A stretch of 64,000 nucleotides of DNA from an uncultured Aquimarina sp. (GCA_947498785.1 CANMLS010000003.1:124001-188000); one strand, 5' to 3'; numbered from the stretch's first letter, positions 44,791-54,698 are shown. The notes: a model not told the origin generated them from the sequence alone. Numbers and translations: made by a program.

Positions 44791-44900
44791 ATTTTTTCTT
44801 TATCCAGATTATACAAAAACCTTATTATCTCATACCTCAATCCAACAAAAAACGAAAAACAAAACAATGTGTTTTCTAATATATAATTATAATACATGGT

Positions 44901-45061
44901 GAAGTGGTTTAAACTTTTTTGATTCTAGCGAAAAATAGTAGTTTTTTGATCAATTGAAGTGTTTTTTGCTCTTCATAGCAGCGCTACGAAGTAAGAAAAA
45001 GACGAAAATTGAGTGAAAAAGAGCATTTTTATAGCGAATTAAAAAAAGTTTAAACCACTTC
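44901..45061. mobile_element. 161-bp MITE-like element
   Basis: Perfect 20-bp terminal inverted repeats, GAAGTGGTTTAAACTTTTTT at 44901-44920 and its complement at 45042-45061, bound a 121-bp non-coding interior that is partly self-complementary (GCTCTT/AAGAGC and a TAGCAGCGCTA core). A GGT triplet flanks both ends (44898-44900 and 45062-45064), as a 3-bp target duplication would. It has no room for a transposase, so it would depend on one elsewhere in the genome. Confidence 0.65.
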
Positions 45062-45073
45062 GGTAACTATATA

Positions 45074-46000
45074 TTAACCTTCGATCGGAATATACAAATC
45101 AACAATACATTTATTTTCTGAGTGCTTACGGAAATCGTTATGATAAATTTCAAATGGATTTTGTTCTGCTTTTTTATATCCGTTCTCATTCATCCAAACA
45201 AACAATCCGCTCCAGGATTTTTCAAAATCATCAGGCGTAATTTCAAAACGACCTACAATGCAACTTCCTGCTTCGATTTGAATTTTACTTATTTCTCCCT
45301 CTTCTACAAAAGATTCATTAGTAAGCACGCAAATACTCATACGCACTTTATCCTCTGTAGTTATTTTAAAACTATCATGAAAGATTCTGGCCATTTTAGT
45401 CTCTGGCTTATCCAATATTCTTTTTGATCTTGCCCATTTTGACATTCTTTCGAAAGCACTTTCAATACCATTAACTCCAATATGAGTACTGCTGGCAAAA
45501 TGTAATTCTGGTATTTCTTTAATTTCAATATTTGCATTCATTTTAATCCAATTTAAATGATTATTAATATTGCAAATATATTTTTCGAAGATTGATTTTT
45601 CTTTACGATTCTTGCTTTCGACTTTACTTATCTTGCTATACTTCCCTGGGTTTAGTTTTCGAAATACTGAAGGAGATACACCATAAAAATTCTTAAAAGT
45701 TCTGGTGAATGCAGAGTTACTATTAAAACCGTATTGAAGAGAAAGTTCTGTTATACGTACTTCTTTCTTGTGAATCAATACAGAAGCCATTTTTTCAATC
45801 CTCCTTCTTGTAACATACTCATTAAGAGTCTCATTAACAATAGCCTTAAAGATTCTATGAAAGTGAAACGGTGAATAATGAGCTGTATTAGCGATAGACT
45901 CTAATGACAATTCTGAGTCCAAATGATCATCTATAAATTTTAGAGCTTTATTAACTCGATTAATATAATCTTTATGAATCTCGTTTTCTGAAATTATCAT
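45074..46000 (-). CDS. AraC family regulator with GyrI-like effector domain
   Basis: A 308-residue regulator of the Rob/SoxS-like type. The N-terminal 110 residues form two helix-turn-helix motifs (LESIANTAHYSPFHFHRIFKAIV and ITELSLQYGFNSNSAFTRTFKNFYGVSP). The C-terminal 150 residues are a GyrI-like small-molecule-binding domain. It probably senses a drug-like or metabolite ligand. No target operon is obvious; the VOC gene lies beyond the MITE-like element. Confidence 0.92.
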   Translation of the reverse strand: MIISENEIHKDYINRVNKALKFIDDHLDSELSLESIANTAHYSPFHFHRIFKAIVNETLNEYVTRRRIEKMASVLIHKKEVRITELSLQYGFNSNSAFTRTFKNFYGVSPSVFRKLNPGKYSKISKVESKNRKEKSIFEKYICNINNHLNWIKMNANIEIKEIPELHFASSTHIGVNGIESAFERMSKWARSKRILDKPETKMARIFHDSFKITTEDKVRMSICVLTNESFVEEGEISKIQIEAGSCIVGRFEITPDDFEKSWSGLFVWMNENGYKKAEQNPFEIYHNDFRKHSENKCIVDLYIPIEG

Positions 46001-46057
46001 TTTTTATCTCATATTGAAACCTTTTCTTTTAGTATCTACTATAAAGATTTGAATCAT

Positions 46058-47503
46058 TTAATCTATATACAATGTGTCTGCTTTCATTTCCTTAGTAATC
46101 CATTCTTGCAATGCATTAATTCTAATTGTATTAAGACTATCAGACACCTTAAATTTCCATCTTGGGAAGATTACTTGCACCGTATCTACCTTTAAAAAGT
46201 TTGATCTTAACACTTCTCCATATCCTAACTCTGCCAAATCAGGAAAACGTATTTTTGCATCTTTTGCTATACTACTATAAGGCATTACATTTATGGGCAC
46301 AACTTTGTTTGCTTCTTTAAGCTGAGTTTCTAGTCCTGCTATTTGAATTTTTAAATCTTCTATTTCGTCCAAAAGTTTATCGTTATCTTTTTCTAAACGA
46401 TTGAGTTGTTCTATAGATCGATCATAAGCTTTTGAGATTTGGTCAATTCCTCTGGATTTATTTCCATTTATGGCTAACGTAAAATCACTAATACTGGTGT
46501 ATTTTTTAATTTCGTTTTGTAAATCACTTACAGTTGCTTCTGTAATTTCTCCATCAAAATATAATTTTATGGATTCGTTATCATAATCATAGAAATCTTT
46601 CCGAAGGTATAAGTTCTCATTGGCATCAATCTCATTAATCATAAAAGCCTTGTAATCTCTATTAGCATTACTCTCATTAAGTGTAACATAAAATGTATAA
46701 CTAGCAGGAATCATAGCCAATACAGCCAATAAAGAAGCAAGTTGAGCAATACGTTTTCGTTTTGCAGAATTTGCATAACGAATCATAGGAAAACGTAATA
46801 ATTTTGCAACTGTAAATGTAGATAATGCTATAAATATAGCATTGATTGAAAATAAATACAAAGCACCTACAGCATATTCTAACTCCCACTCGGCAATACC
46901 ATATCCAACAGTACATAATGGAGGCATTAACGCCGTAGCAATTGCTACTCCTGCTATAGCATTAGGCATTGTACCTTTTTTGGATTTTGCAATAATTAAC
47001 GCAAGACCTCCAGAAACAGCAACCAATACGTCTAAGATGGTAGGAGCTGTTCGTGACTCTAATTCTGGAGTCAATTCTGTTAATGGAGAAACCCAAAAAT
47101 AAAGTGTGGCAGCAATTACACTTAAACCCACCATCACTCCTAAATTAACCATAGATCTTTTAAGCGTATCTATATCATTAATAGCAATAGATAGTCCTAC
47201 TCCTACTATTGGTCCCATTAAAGGAGAAATTAACATCGCTCCTATGACAACAGCTGTAGAACTTACATTAAGACCAATAGATGCTACAAATACCGAAAAA
47301 ATAAGAATCCAAGCGGTATGTCCTTTAAAAGGAATATCATTTTTAACATCTTCAATAGTCTGATCTTTACCCGTTTCTGATCGAATATCCAAAAGTTCTG
47401 ATAGAAATTGACTTATACTTTCAAAAAGTCCTTTTGCATCTCTCTTTACCGATTTTGCCATCTCTTCCTTATCAGGAATAGGTTGATTTGTATTCTCTTC
47501 CAT
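46058..47503 (-). CDS. DUF389 / TIGR00341 family membrane protein
   Basis: A 481-residue protein with a DUF389 membrane domain (residues about 60-260, five to six helices, including SSTAVVIGAMLISPLMGPIVGVG and ATALMPPLCTVGYG). The C-terminal half is periplasmic or cytosolic, with a coiled coil at about 355-385. The function of the family is unknown. It is the last gene of the minus-strand run that begins at 51713; eight bases separate it from the guanylyltransferase. Confidence 0.88.
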   Translation of the reverse strand: MEENTNQPIPDKEEMAKSVKRDAKGLFESISQFLSELLDIRSETGKDQTIEDVKNDIPFKGHTAWILIFSVFVASIGLNVSSTAVVIGAMLISPLMGPIVGVGLSIAINDIDTLKRSMVNLGVMVGLSVIAATLYFWVSPLTELTPELESRTAPTILDVLVAVSGGLALIIAKSKKGTMPNAIAGVAIATALMPPLCTVGYGIAEWELEYAVGALYLFSINAIFIALSTFTVAKLLRFPMIRYANSAKRKRIAQLASLLAVLAMIPASYTFYVTLNESNANRDYKAFMINEIDANENLYLRKDFYDYDNESIKLYFDGEITEATVSDLQNEIKKYTSISDFTLAINGNKSRGIDQISKAYDRSIEQLNRLEKDNDKLLDEIEDLKIQIAGLETQLKEANKVVPINVMPYSSIAKDAKIRFPDLAELGYGEVLRSNFLKVDTVQVIFPRWKFKVSDSLNTIRINALQEWITKEMKADTLYID

Positions 47504-47510
47504 AATGAAT

Positions 47511-48590
47511 TTATCCGTATTGTTCTCCGTAAGTTTCTTTTACTTTCTTTAGCACTTTTTTGATATCCTGTTCTTTACTTTTAGGATAAATTAAAAGCAC
47601 ATCTTCTTTATCAACAATTATATAATCTTGTAAGCCATCAACTACAACAATTTTATCAGTTGAAGTTCTAATCATATTATCAGACGCATTTTCTAACAAA
47701 ACGTTAGCATTAACAATAGCATTATTGGCTTCTGTTTTATCTAATTTATCAAATAAAGACCCCCAAGTACCTAAATCATTCCAGTCAAATGTTGCAGGAA
47801 GTACGTATACGTTCTCTGCTTTTTCCAAAATAGCATAATCAATCGATATATTTTCTGCTAATGGGTAATTGGTACTAATAAAACTACCCTCTTCCTCTGT
47901 ATTATATACCTGTATGCCTTTTTCAAACAATGTGATCATTTCTTTTTGAAGTCTACTAAATGCATTTATGATGCTTTTAACACTCCAAAGAAATATACCT
48001 GCATTCCATAAATAATTACCTGTACTTAGAAACTGTTTTGCGGTATGATAATCTGGTTTCTCGGTAAACTGAATTACTTTTTTTCTTGCAACTTCACTCT
48101 CTTTATCATATTGAATATATCCATATCCTGTATTAGGAAATGTAGGTTGAATCCCTAAAGTCATAAGGATATCATTTTTAGCACAAGCTATAAAACTTTG
48201 TTCCAAATTCGCAATAAAGGCAGCTTCATCTTCTATCCAGTGATCACTTGGCGCCACGACCATTACTGCATCGGGATTATCTTTTTGGATTTTTAATGAA
48301 GCATACAAAATACAGGGTGCCGTATTACGCATTGCAGGTTCTGTTACTACCTGTTTTTGTTGAACTTCTGGCAATTGTTCTAAAACCAAATTATTGTAAC
48401 GTTCATTGGTAAGAATAAATATATTCTCTTTTGGAATAATTTTGGTTAGACGATAAAAAGTACGTTGAATTAAAGTTTCTCCTGTACCCAGCATATCGTG
48501 AAATTGTTTAGGAAACTCTGTTGTACTTACTGGCCAGAATCTGGAGCCTACTCCACCTGCCATAAGAATAGCATAATAATTTTTGTTCAT
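47511..48590 (-). CDS. mannose-1-phosphate guanylyltransferase
   Basis: A 359-residue nucleotidyltransferase that forms GDP-mannose from mannose 1-phosphate and GTP for surface polysaccharides. The signature MAGGVGSRFWPVS at the N-terminus, FTEKPDYHTA and WNAGIFLW, and DWNDLGTWGSL are diagnostic. There is no fused isomerase domain, as is usual in Bacteroidota. It lies three bases after the SprT-like gene. Confidence 0.95.
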   Translation of the reverse strand: MNKNYYAILMAGGVGSRFWPVSTTEFPKQFHDMLGTGETLIQRTFYRLTKIIPKENIFILTNERYNNLVLEQLPEVQQKQVVTEPAMRNTAPCILYASLKIQKDNPDAVMVVAPSDHWIEDEAAFIANLEQSFIACAKNDILMTLGIQPTFPNTGYGYIQYDKESEVARKKVIQFTEKPDYHTAKQFLSTGNYLWNAGIFLWSVKSIINAFSRLQKEMITLFEKGIQVYNTEEEGSFISTNYPLAENISIDYAILEKAENVYVLPATFDWNDLGTWGSLFDKLDKTEANNAIVNANVLLENASDNMIRTSTDKIVVVDGLQDYIIVDKEDVLLIYPKSKEQDIKKVLKKVKETYGEQYG

Positions 48591-48593
48591 AAG

Positions 48594-49190
48594 CTAGTTT
48601 AATAGTTCAACTTCTGCGTTTGGGTTAAAAAGGTAAATTCTTCCTGTATCAAGTTCTACGCATTCGTAGCGTTTTACTTTCTTATTACCTTTTTTGAAGA
48701 TTTTTCCGTTATATAATCGAAAAACACTTCCTAGGGGTAATTCAAAGATATAATTTTTATCATTAGCAGGATCAAATTGTTTTAGCGCTAAAGCTAATTT
48801 TTCATCAGTATCACTACTTGCTCTTGGGTTTTTAAAATGATTTGCTATAACAGGTAGTAATTTTGAAGGGAAAATTTCTGGATTAATATAAGGCAACATC
48901 AATTTCTGAAAAGTATTTTTCCATTCTATTCCATGTGGTTTGATGAATCTCCCATATTGCTCAAAAGCTACTAGGTGCGCAATTTCATGAATCAATGTAA
49001 TGAGAAAACGATATTTATTAAGAGATGCATTTACTGTGATTTGATGCCTCCCGTCTGGCATTTGGCGGTAATCACCGTGTCTGCTAATTCGTTCATTAAC
49101 AATTTTGAGATGAACATTGCATTTTACAACCAAATCAAATGCTCCATCTACAGATCGTTCTGGAATATATCTCCTTAATATTTCTTTCAA
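48594..49190 (-). CDS. SprT-like zinc-dependent protease domain protein
   Basis: A SprT-like protein, 198 residues if begun at TTG 49190. The zinc motif is HEIAH in LIHEIAHLVAFE, with a further His in KPHGIEWK. The start choice rests on the family: conserved sequence begins at KEILRRYIPE, whereas the ATG at 49247 would add 19 basic residues with no counterpart I recall. SprT-like proteases cut DNA-bound or misfolded proteins in other organisms; the role here is not known. Confidence 0.85.
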   Translation of the reverse strand: MKEILRRYIPERSVDGAFDLVVKCNVHLKIVNERISRHGDYRQMPDGRHQITVNASLNKYRFLITLIHEIAHLVAFEQYGRFIKPHGIEWKNTFQKLMLPYINPEIFPSKLLPVIANHFKNPRASSDTDEKLALALKQFDPANDKNYIFELPLGSVFRLYNGKIFKKGNKKVKRYECVELDTGRIYLFNPNAEVELLN

Positions 49191-49276
49191 ATGTATAAAA
49201 TTATTAATCTTTCTTTTTGCCTTTGCAAAATACAAAATTAAGCGCACCAGAATAGTACGCTTAATTTAAATATTTT

Positions 49277-50125
49277 TTATTTCTTTATCCACTTAAAATA
49301 CACAAAAATTAAAATCCCTAAAATTAATAGTGGCCAGATATAAAATAATAATAACGTTATATTTTCTATGACGGCCCATCCAAATGACAATCCCTGTTTT
49401 GCTTTATCCAAAAAACCTGGTTGATACCTTAACGGTTCTTCTTTTGGTATAATTGTCTCATAAATATCTACTTGAATTGTACTAAAAGAAACTCTATTAC
49501 TTAAATAGTTTAATCTTCCTTGTGCTGATTCAATTTCTTCCTGAAGTTTACTAAGTTTTTCTTCTGCTTTTAAAATATCTTCTACTGTTTTTGCCTTGGT
49601 TTTTAAAATATGTTCATAACGCTGTTTTACCTCGAATTTTGTTTTTAATCGAGAGGTTATATCTACATATTCTTCTGTTACATCTACTGTAGAAATATTT
49701 TTATAATCTACAAATTCTGCTAGCCCACATACACCATCAAGAACTTCATCAAATTTATTTTGAGGAATTCTAATTGTAAAACGATTCTCTTTGGCATAAT
49801 TTGTATTGGTAAATCTTTCATCAGAAATGTATCCTTTATGTTCTGAAGTAATCTTCTTTGCCAACATTGTTGCCTTTTCAACACTTGTAACTTTGATTTT
49901 ACAGTTAGCATTTCTAATGATTTTGATCTGATCATTTATAGTACTCTTATTTTCTACTTTTAGCACACCACCCTTCTCTGTTTGAAGAGTATTCAAAAGA
50001 GCGGTCTCTTCTGTTTCTTCTAATGCAATGCTTTCATCATATGTGTTCTCATATTTAGAACAAGAGAAACTTAAAAATAAGAAAATACATATGTGAAAAC
50101 ACATTTTTACGAATCTAAATCTCAT
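49277..50125 (-). CDS. DUF4349 family lipoprotein
   Basis: A 282-residue membrane protein. The signal peptide ends at a lipobox FSC. Residues about 65-225 form the DUF4349 domain with a central coiled coil (VEDILKAEEKLSKLQEEIESAQGRLNYLSNRV), and a membrane helix with basic end (LLILGILIFVYFKWIKK) closes the protein. The function is not known. It lies ten bases after the VWA gene, so the two envelope proteins are co-expressed. Confidence 0.87.
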   Translation of the reverse strand: MRFRFVKMCFHICIFLFLSFSCSKYENTYDESIALEETEETALLNTLQTEKGGVLKVENKSTINDQIKIIRNANCKIKVTSVEKATMLAKKITSEHKGYISDERFTNTNYAKENRFTIRIPQNKFDEVLDGVCGLAEFVDYKNISTVDVTEEYVDITSRLKTKFEVKQRYEHILKTKAKTVEDILKAEEKLSKLQEEIESAQGRLNYLSNRVSFSTIQVDIYETIIPKEEPLRYQPGFLDKAKQGLSFGWAVIENITLLLFYIWPLLILGILIFVYFKWIKK

Positions 50126-50135
50126 ACTTTTAATA

Positions 50136-51713
50136 TTATTTTATTCCCTCATAACTATTCATTAACCTAACAAATTCTGCTCTATATCCTAAAGGATCCT
50201 TACCTCTATTATTCTGAGCCAGAGATACGATATCTTTGGCATTTTGATTCTGAAGATATTTAGAATCTCTTAACTTCATTCCGAACCAAGCAACTGAGGA
50301 AGCAAATTTGAAATCTGTTGACATTCCTATTTGTTCATTCAAAGTAAAGACATGCAACATTTCTATACTTTGATTTTCTTTTGGTTTTTTATATCTAATT
50401 TTTGCAGTAAACATTTCCTTTCCATACGTATTTTTTTCTGATTTGTCAGTGTACTTTAAACCTGAAACATCTTTTAGATATTTACTTTCTACTCCTGTAA
50501 GTATAACCTCATACAGGGCAGTAACAGTATGACCACTTCCTAACTCACCAGCATCTTTAGCGTCATCAATAAAATCTTCGTGATTTAGCAACCTGTTTTC
50601 ATATCCTATCAAACGATATGCTGTAACCTGGGCTGGATTAAATTCTACTTGAATTTTCACATCCTTAGCAATGGTGAATAATGTACCTCCAAACTCGGTT
50701 CCTAACACACGTTGTGCCTCCTGCATACTATCTATATATGCATGATTACCATTACCTGTATCTGCCAATGTCTCTAGTTTACTATCTTTATAATTATTCA
50801 TTCCAAATCCTAAACAAGTCAAAAACACTCCAGATTCTCTCTTTACTTCAATGAGTCTCTTCATTTCTTTATCTGAACTTTGACCTATATTAAAATCTCC
50901 ATCGGTGGCTAAAATCACTCTATTGTTTCCATTTTTAATGAAATTTTTCTCTGCTATTTTATAAGCCAATTCAATACCTTCCCCTCCCGCGGTAGAACCT
51001 CCTGCTACAAGATTATCTAATGCTTGTATGATTTTTTGTTTATTGTTACCAGAGGTAGGCTCAAGAACAATTCCTGCAGCTCCCGCATACACCACAATAG
51101 AGACTTTATCTTTTTCTCTTAACTGGCCTACTAATAGCTTGAATGCATTTTTCAGTAATGGTAGTTTATTTGTCTCCTCCATAGATCCTGAAACATCTAT
51201 CAAAAACACCAAATTTGAGGCTGGGATATGATCTATAGGCACCTCCTTACCTTTCAACCCTATTTTTACTAATCTTGTGTTGTTATTCCATGGAGTAACG
51301 CCTGACTCTGTATGAATAGCAAACGGATGTTGATCGGTTGGCTGATCATATTCGTATTGAAAATAATTGATCATTTCTTCAATTTTGACAGCATCTTTTT
51401 CAATTTTTTGTCCATTATTTATCATTCTTCGGATATTACTATAGGATGCTTTATCCACATCTATAGAAAAAGTAGAAACTGGTGAAAAACTCACTCTTTT
51501 AAAATCATTTTCAAGTATTTCTTTATACTCCTCAGAATTTTCGTCTCTGTTTTTTAAATATTCTAATTTTTGTTCAGAATCCATATACTCTTCAGTTATG
51601 GTGGATTTATTAATATGATTGACTCTTTGGGGACGTTGATTACAAGAACCTATTCCTAAAAACAATAGTCCTATACATACTATTTCAATTTTTTTAATCA
51701 CCTTTGTTTTCAT
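50136..51713 (-). CDS. von Willebrand factor type A domain lipoprotein (YfbK-like)
   Basis: A 525-residue envelope protein. The signal peptide ends in a lipobox IGSC; the N-terminal VWA-associated domain (FSPVSTFSIDVDKASYSNIRRMI) is followed by a VWA domain with the metal-adhesion site DVSGSM, then TAGGEGIELAY and ATDGDFNIG. The C-terminal DUF3520-like region ends in the GYRAEFVRLM segment. It is the YfbK type of protein found in many Bacteroidota. It is divergent from the membrane regulator-like gene at 51847 and heads the run down to 46058. Confidence 0.9.
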   Translation of the reverse strand: MKTKVIKKIEIVCIGLLFLGIGSCNQRPQRVNHINKSTITEEYMDSEQKLEYLKNRDENSEEYKEILENDFKRVSFSPVSTFSIDVDKASYSNIRRMINNGQKIEKDAVKIEEMINYFQYEYDQPTDQHPFAIHTESGVTPWNNNTRLVKIGLKGKEVPIDHIPASNLVFLIDVSGSMEETNKLPLLKNAFKLLVGQLREKDKVSIVVYAGAAGIVLEPTSGNNKQKIIQALDNLVAGGSTAGGEGIELAYKIAEKNFIKNGNNRVILATDGDFNIGQSSDKEMKRLIEVKRESGVFLTCLGFGMNNYKDSKLETLADTGNGNHAYIDSMQEAQRVLGTEFGGTLFTIAKDVKIQVEFNPAQVTAYRLIGYENRLLNHEDFIDDAKDAGELGSGHTVTALYEVILTGVESKYLKDVSGLKYTDKSEKNTYGKEMFTAKIRYKKPKENQSIEMLHVFTLNEQIGMSTDFKFASSVAWFGMKLRDSKYLQNQNAKDIVSLAQNNRGKDPLGYRAEFVRLMNSYEGIK

Positions 51714-51846
51714 CTATATACTTTTTATATTGTTATCTAAAAACAAACTTAGAGGTTAACCCATGTATTCTATTGTAAAACACTTGTAAAGCAATTGTAA
51801 ATCACTTTACAAAACATAAATAATTTATTATCAAAACCATACAACT

Positions 51847-52758
51847 ATTACTCCTGAAGAAAAAATACTATTCAATCTCTTAAAAAAAGCAGTTGCTAAG
51901 CATTTTCTAACTGCAAATAATGCTTCAAGTGTGGACATTTCTGAATGGAAAGGACAGGACATTGTAGTTTTTCAAGAAGATTTACAAAAACATGTTAAAG
52001 CTACTATCAGTGAAAAATCATTTTATAGTTATTTTAAAAACTCCTCTGAGAAGTTACCTCGTGTAGATATCCTAAACCTACTTTCTCAATATTGTGGTTT
52101 TACAAATTGGAATGATTTTAAAAGCAATCATAATATCCCTACTGAATCGACAAAAACTTTTGATATTCCAAAATGGTTTTGGATTGTACTTTTGAGTTTT
52201 GGATTATTCGCTTTCGCTTCGGTATATTTTATGATTCCCTCCAAACAAACATTTAGCTTTTGTTTTATTGATCAGGATAGAAATCAACCCATAACCAAAA
52301 TACCTGTAGATATTATCATACTAAATGATAAAGAATCTCCTTTTTATTCAAAAAGCGATAGTTTGGGTTGTTTTACCTGGAAAACAAAAGATGATTTTAT
52401 TCATTTCATTATTCAATCCCCGTATCATAAGACAGATACTATATACAGAATAGCCTCTTCTGATACCAAAGAGAAATTACAGATCCGAACAGATGATTAT
52501 GCTCTAATGTTACATTATTATGCTAATGGAAAAGTTGAAGATTGGAAAAATCGAAAAAAAGAATTATCCAGAATAATCGCAAATAATGCTACTATTTTTC
52601 AGGTTTTGCCTTATGGATTAGGTATTGAAATACATACAAAAGATGAGTTTATAAATAAATTAACCACACCTACAGAAAGCCTAAAAAATATCGAAATTAT
52701 AGAATCTCGTAGATTAAATGGACAAATTGTTAAACTTAAATTTAAGGTAAAATCATGA
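51847..52758 (+). CDS. single-pass membrane protein with conserved cytoplasmic N-domain
   Basis: About 303 residues. The N-terminal 95 residues (TPEEKILFNLLKKAVAKHF, WKGQDIVVFQEDLQ, SEKSFYSYFKN, LPRVDILNLLSQYCGFTNWNDFK) form a domain I recall from Bacteroidota membrane proteins. A membrane helix follows at about 117-135, then an extracytoplasmic beta-rich domain. GTG at 51931 would cut the conserved domain. In frame there is no ATG; ATT at 51847 fits the expected MTPEEK start best. It is coupled by a four-base overlap to the lipoprotein gene behind it. Confidence 0.72.
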   Translation: MTPEEKILFNLLKKAVAKHFLTANNASSVDISEWKGQDIVVFQEDLQKHVKATISEKSFYSYFKNSSEKLPRVDILNLLSQYCGFTNWNDFKSNHNIPTESTKTFDIPKWFWIVLLSFGLFAFASVYFMIPSKQTFSFCFIDQDRNQPITKIPVDIIILNDKESPFYSKSDSLGCFTWKTKDDFIHFIIQSPYHKTDTIYRIASSDTKEKLQIRTDDYALMLHYYANGKVEDWKNRKKELSRIIANNATIFQVLPYGLGIEIHTKDEFINKLTTPTESLKNIEIIESRRLNGQIVKLKFKVKS

Positions 52759-53222
52759 AACAGTTTGTATACATTATAATATCAACATTAGTATTGGCCT
52801 GTGCTAAAGCCCCCTCAAAAGAACTAGATATGGAAGCTTCAGAAACCATTGTGACATTAGAAGAAAATGCTCCTATTGTTTCTGAAGAAGATGCTTTAAA
52901 GTTTTTAATAACTGAAAAGATACAGGAACATATTGAGAAGAAGAAATTAGTTGAAAATCACCCTGATTTTGATGTTAATTCTGATACCAGTGATTTGCTC
53001 TTCAGTACTATTACTAATACGGTGAAAGATATTAAATTCCTGGAACAGATAAAGACAATTTCAGATTCTGTAAGATTAATAAAAACAGAAGTTGTGTTTA
53101 ATAATCAAGCTGATACTCTCTTAACGGATACTATTATTACAAAAATTAAAACTTCAAAAATAGAAATTGAAGGAGAACAATTAAAAACTACAAAAATAAC
53201 CTTCAAATCGGTTGAAGAATAA
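52755..53222 (+). CDS. small lipoprotein, function unknown
   Basis: A 155-residue protein with a signal peptide and lipobox LACA. The rest is acidic, Thr/Ile/Lys-rich and without a recognisable domain. It overlaps the preceding membrane-protein gene by four bases, so the two probably act together in the envelope. Confidence 0.7.
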   Translation: MKQFVYIIISTLVLACAKAPSKELDMEASETIVTLEENAPIVSEEDALKFLITEKIQEHIEKKKLVENHPDFDVNSDTSDLLFSTITNTVKDIKFLEQIKTISDSVRLIKTEVVFNNQADTLLTDTIITKIKTSKIEIEGEQLKTTKITFKSVEE

Positions 53223-53335
53223 TTTCAATATTCGGCCTCTGTACTAACAATATGTTAGTATTATACAAACCTGTAATCGTCTCATATTTTATTCGAAAGT
53301 ATTACCATTTACATTATGGATTTAATATATTACAA

Positions 53336-53369
53336 GAACACTACCGACTGTAAACAGCCCGTAGTGTTC
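53336..53369. terminator. hairpin between convergent genes
   Basis: GAACACTAC and GTAGTGTTC are perfect arms around a 16-nt loop with its own small stem (CTGT/ACAG). No long T run follows on either side, so its strength as terminator is uncertain. Confidence 0.55.
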
Positions 53370-53403
53370 CAAAAAACTCAAACAACATGATCAATATTAA
53401 GAT

Positions 53404-53703
53404 TTAAATCTCTAAAATATTGATTTTATGTCCTTTATACTCAACAAGTACCTTATACCCCTTTTCATTAACTAATACATATTCCCCTTCTTCTAATTGA
53501 GTAAAATCGATTTCTCCTCTTCTTTTTACCAATACAATCTCATCAGTTCTATATTCGAATAATTTAATTTTACTACCTTCTTCGAAATTGACCACCGATA
53601 TAGTCCTTCCTGATGTTACAACTTTTAATTTATCTTCTTCGTTATGAGCATAAGCTCCAATAACATTACATAATAGACAAAGAATTAATATTACTTTTTT
53701 CAT
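53404..53703 (-). CDS. small secreted protein, function unknown
   Basis: A 99-residue protein with a signal peptide ending in AYA. The mature part is short, beta-rich and charged (LKVVTSGRTISVVNFEEGSKIKLFEY). It has no known domain that I can name. It stands alone between a lipoprotein gene and a gene-poor region. Confidence 0.6.
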   Translation of the reverse strand: MKKVILILCLLCNVIGAYAHNEEDKLKVVTSGRTISVVNFEEGSKIKLFEYRTDEIVLVKRRGEIDFTQLEEGEYVLVNEKGYKVLVEYKGHKINILEI

Positions 53704-53969
53704 AGCCCCAAATTTTAATGTATTTATTACATGTTAATATTTTACGATTTGTAATTTTATAATTACAATGTAAAATTCGGAACAAGAACAAAGATGATAT
53801 AGACAGGATACAGTGAAAATTAACCACTGATTTCAGGGGGTAGGAAAACACGAAGAACTCAATTGTTCTTTTTACTTCTCTAGATTTATCTATAAATACA
53901 ACTAAATACTAATTTATAATAGTATACAATAGAAAACAATAAATTATGTGATAAATGAATACAATTCAT

Positions 53970-54650
53970 TTATGGCGTACTACTTGACACCTGAAGGACT
54001 TTACCGTTATAAAACGCATTACCTGTTAAAGAGAAGTTTTTAATATAATTTGCCATTTCTATCGCCGTCAAAGGTGCTTCATACCCCGGGAATGCTTCTT
54101 CTAGCATTTCTGTTTGCACCGCTCCAAGTGCTAAGACATTAAAAGCAATCCCACTTTCTTTATATTCTTCTGCCCACAATTCACTTAGCGTTATCACTGC
54201 TCCCTTACTAGAACTATACGCAGCCAATCCTGAGAATTTTATACTTCCTTGTATTCCTCCCATACTACTTATAGTAACCACATGACTACCAGATTTCAGA
54301 AAAGGCAAAACCAAACGTGTAATTTCGGCCACCCCAAAAACATTTACTTTATATACTTCCTCAAAATCTTGTGTAGAAATTTCGCTAAAAGGTTTATGTA
54401 ATAACTTACCTGCATTGTTAATCAAGATATCAACCTGTTTCCAATTAGATGAAATATAATTTGTCATCTTCTTTAAATCCTGAGTATTACAGATATCAAA
54501 AGAAAATGTATGTATGTTTTTATGTTGAAGTTTAGCAATAGGTGTTTCGTTTCTGGATAAAGCTAAAACCTGATGTCCCTCTTCGGCAAATAATTTTGCC
54601 AGTTCAAAGCCTATACCTCTACTAGCTCCGGTTATGATAATGTTTTTCAT
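53970..54650 (-). CDS. short-chain dehydrogenase/reductase
   Basis: A 226-residue classical SDR. The cofactor loop is GASRGIGFE, followed by NNAG, an active-site Ser in TISSMGG, and the catalytic AYSSSK (Tyr-x3-Lys). The substrate is unknown. It is downstream of the M28 lipoprotein gene on the same strand. Confidence 0.92.
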   Translation of the reverse strand: MKNIIITGASRGIGFELAKLFAEEGHQVLALSRNETPIAKLQHKNIHTFSFDICNTQDLKKMTNYISSNWKQVDILINNAGKLLHKPFSEISTQDFEEVYKVNVFGVAEITRLVLPFLKSGSHVVTISSMGGIQGSIKFSGLAAYSSSKGAVITLSELWAEEYKESGIAFNVLALGAVQTEMLEEAFPGYEAPLTAIEMANYIKNFSLTGNAFYNGKVLQVSSSTP

Positions 54651-54698
54651 TCTATGTGAATATATCTTATAGATTTAAAATCTGTGAGATGTACTTAA

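Noticed and set aside
49188..49195. TACATTTG (minus strand) as a promoter box inside the SprT-like gene start
   Set aside because: It coincides with the candidate TTG start codon and has no -33 partner at the right distance; probably fortuitous.
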